A stretch of 64,000 nucleotides of DNA. Source: Bacillota bacterium. Its GTDB lineage: Bacteria; Bacillota; Clostridia; Christensenellales; Aristaeellaceae. The notes beneath the pieces are model-generated. The model ran no database searches. It was not told the origin of the DNA and saw only the letters and a list, made by a program, of their open reading frames with translations. Location: the NCBI GenBank assembly GCA_023416585.1, contig JAEZHM010000081.1, positions 260,143 to 324,142 of the forward strand. The letters are read 5' to 3'. This document shows positions 63,895 to 64,000 of this stretch, one piece after another (the stretch's first letter is position 1; each line of letters starts with the position of its first letter). The position numbers were made by a program, and so were the translations under genes.

Positions 63895-64000
63895 ATGCAG
63901 GAAGCTTTGGGAATGATCGAAACCCGGGGTCTGGTAAGCGCGATCGAGGCGGCGGACGCGATGGTCAAGGCGGCCAACGTCCACCTGATCGGCAAGGAAC
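63895..64000 (+). CDS. BMC-H shell protein, 3' end outside window
   Basis: The first 35 codons start MQEALGMIETRGLVSAIEAA and continue DAMVKAANVHLIGKE, the PduA/EutM-type hexamer subunit. AAGGAG lies 9 bases before the ATG. The shell operon clearly continues beyond the window, so the remaining shell proteins and any regulator or alcohol dehydrogenase are not visible. Confidence 0.95.
   Translation, partial: MQEALGMIETRGLVSAIEAADAMVKAANVHLIGKE

Noticed and set aside
53356..64000. Classic fucose/rhamnose (PVM-type) or propanediol BMC
   Set aside because: The aldolase belongs to the fuculose/rhamnulose family, but MTR kinase and isomerase homologues replace the sugar isomerase/kinase set. No diol dehydratase or lactaldehyde-specific gene is visible.

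Overview
The window looks like a chromosomal piece of an anaerobic, Gram-positive-type bacterium of the Clostridia. The evidence is strong AGGAGG-type ribosome binding sites, LytR-CpsA-Psr and VanZ proteins, a LoaP-like NusG paralog, a CpsB/BY-kinase capsule control module, an F420-hydrogenase-beta-like redox domain, and a PduS/PduT-type bacterial microcompartment (BMC). The core genes are visibly GC-rich. The middle of the polysaccharide cluster (about 20.2-30.9 kb) is clearly AT-rich, which suggests it was imported.

Region 1 (1-11.1 kb) is a branched-chain amino acid operon, ilvB(partial)-ilvN-ilvC-ilvD-leuA-cimA-leuC-leuD-leuB. With citramalate synthase present, isoleucine can be made from pyruvate using the same LeuCDB enzymes as leucine. 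Between leuC and leuD sits an array of 129-bp direct repeats that fold into two hairpins each. A diverged copy of the same element lies upstream of the loaP-like gene at 16.74 kb. A tRNA-Ala(GGC) with its own promoter and terminator follows the operon.

Region 2 (11.6-15.3 kb) holds minus-strand accessory genes: a PH-domain protein, a DUF4236-like membrane protein with a peptidoglycan-binding domain, and an ECF sigma factor paired with a repeat-rich protein.

Region 3 (15.4-36.2 kb) is a plus-strand exopolysaccharide cluster. It contains a decayed Wzz gene, CpsB, a LoaP-like antiterminator, a FlaA1/CapD dehydratase, a broken DegT aminotransferase, an initiating sugar transferase, four glycosyltransferases, a Wzy-like polymerase, a Wzx flippase and a pyruvyltransferase-FrhB fusion. 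It ends with the CapE-CapF-FnlC set for UDP-N-acetyl-L-fucosamine-type sugars, VanZ and LCP.

Region 4 (36.4-47.0 kb) is a tightly packed minus-strand operon of eleven genes. A peptide-modification cassette comes first (PqqD-like protein, radical SAM/SPASM enzyme, 91-residue candidate precursor, HPr-kinase-like protein, S24/S26 peptidase, nucleotidyltransferase). Polysaccharide control and export genes follow (CpsB, a membrane-anchored Ig-like protein, two Wzz/BY-kinases, an ABC exporter). It reads as a possible undescribed RiPP system embedded in a capsule-regulation operon. A GGDEF protein and a small ORF follow.

Region 5 (49.2-64 kb) holds a sugar-type ABC importer that diverges from a BMC operon. 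The operon encodes a class II aldolase with a C-terminal encapsulation-peptide-like helix, a CoA-disulfide-reductase-like flavoprotein, a CoA-transferase-like pair lacking the usual catalytic glutamate, 5-methylthioribose kinase and isomerase homologues, PduL, an acylating aldehyde dehydrogenase, PduS, and BMC-T and BMC-H shell proteins. My reading is a microcompartment for 5-deoxyribose and/or 5-methylthioribose, the SAM-derived by-products. It would cleave them to DHAP plus acetaldehyde (or methylthioacetaldehyde), oxidise the aldehyde to acyl-CoA and conserve energy as acyl phosphate. This is the most interesting system in the window, with the region 4 peptide cassette second.
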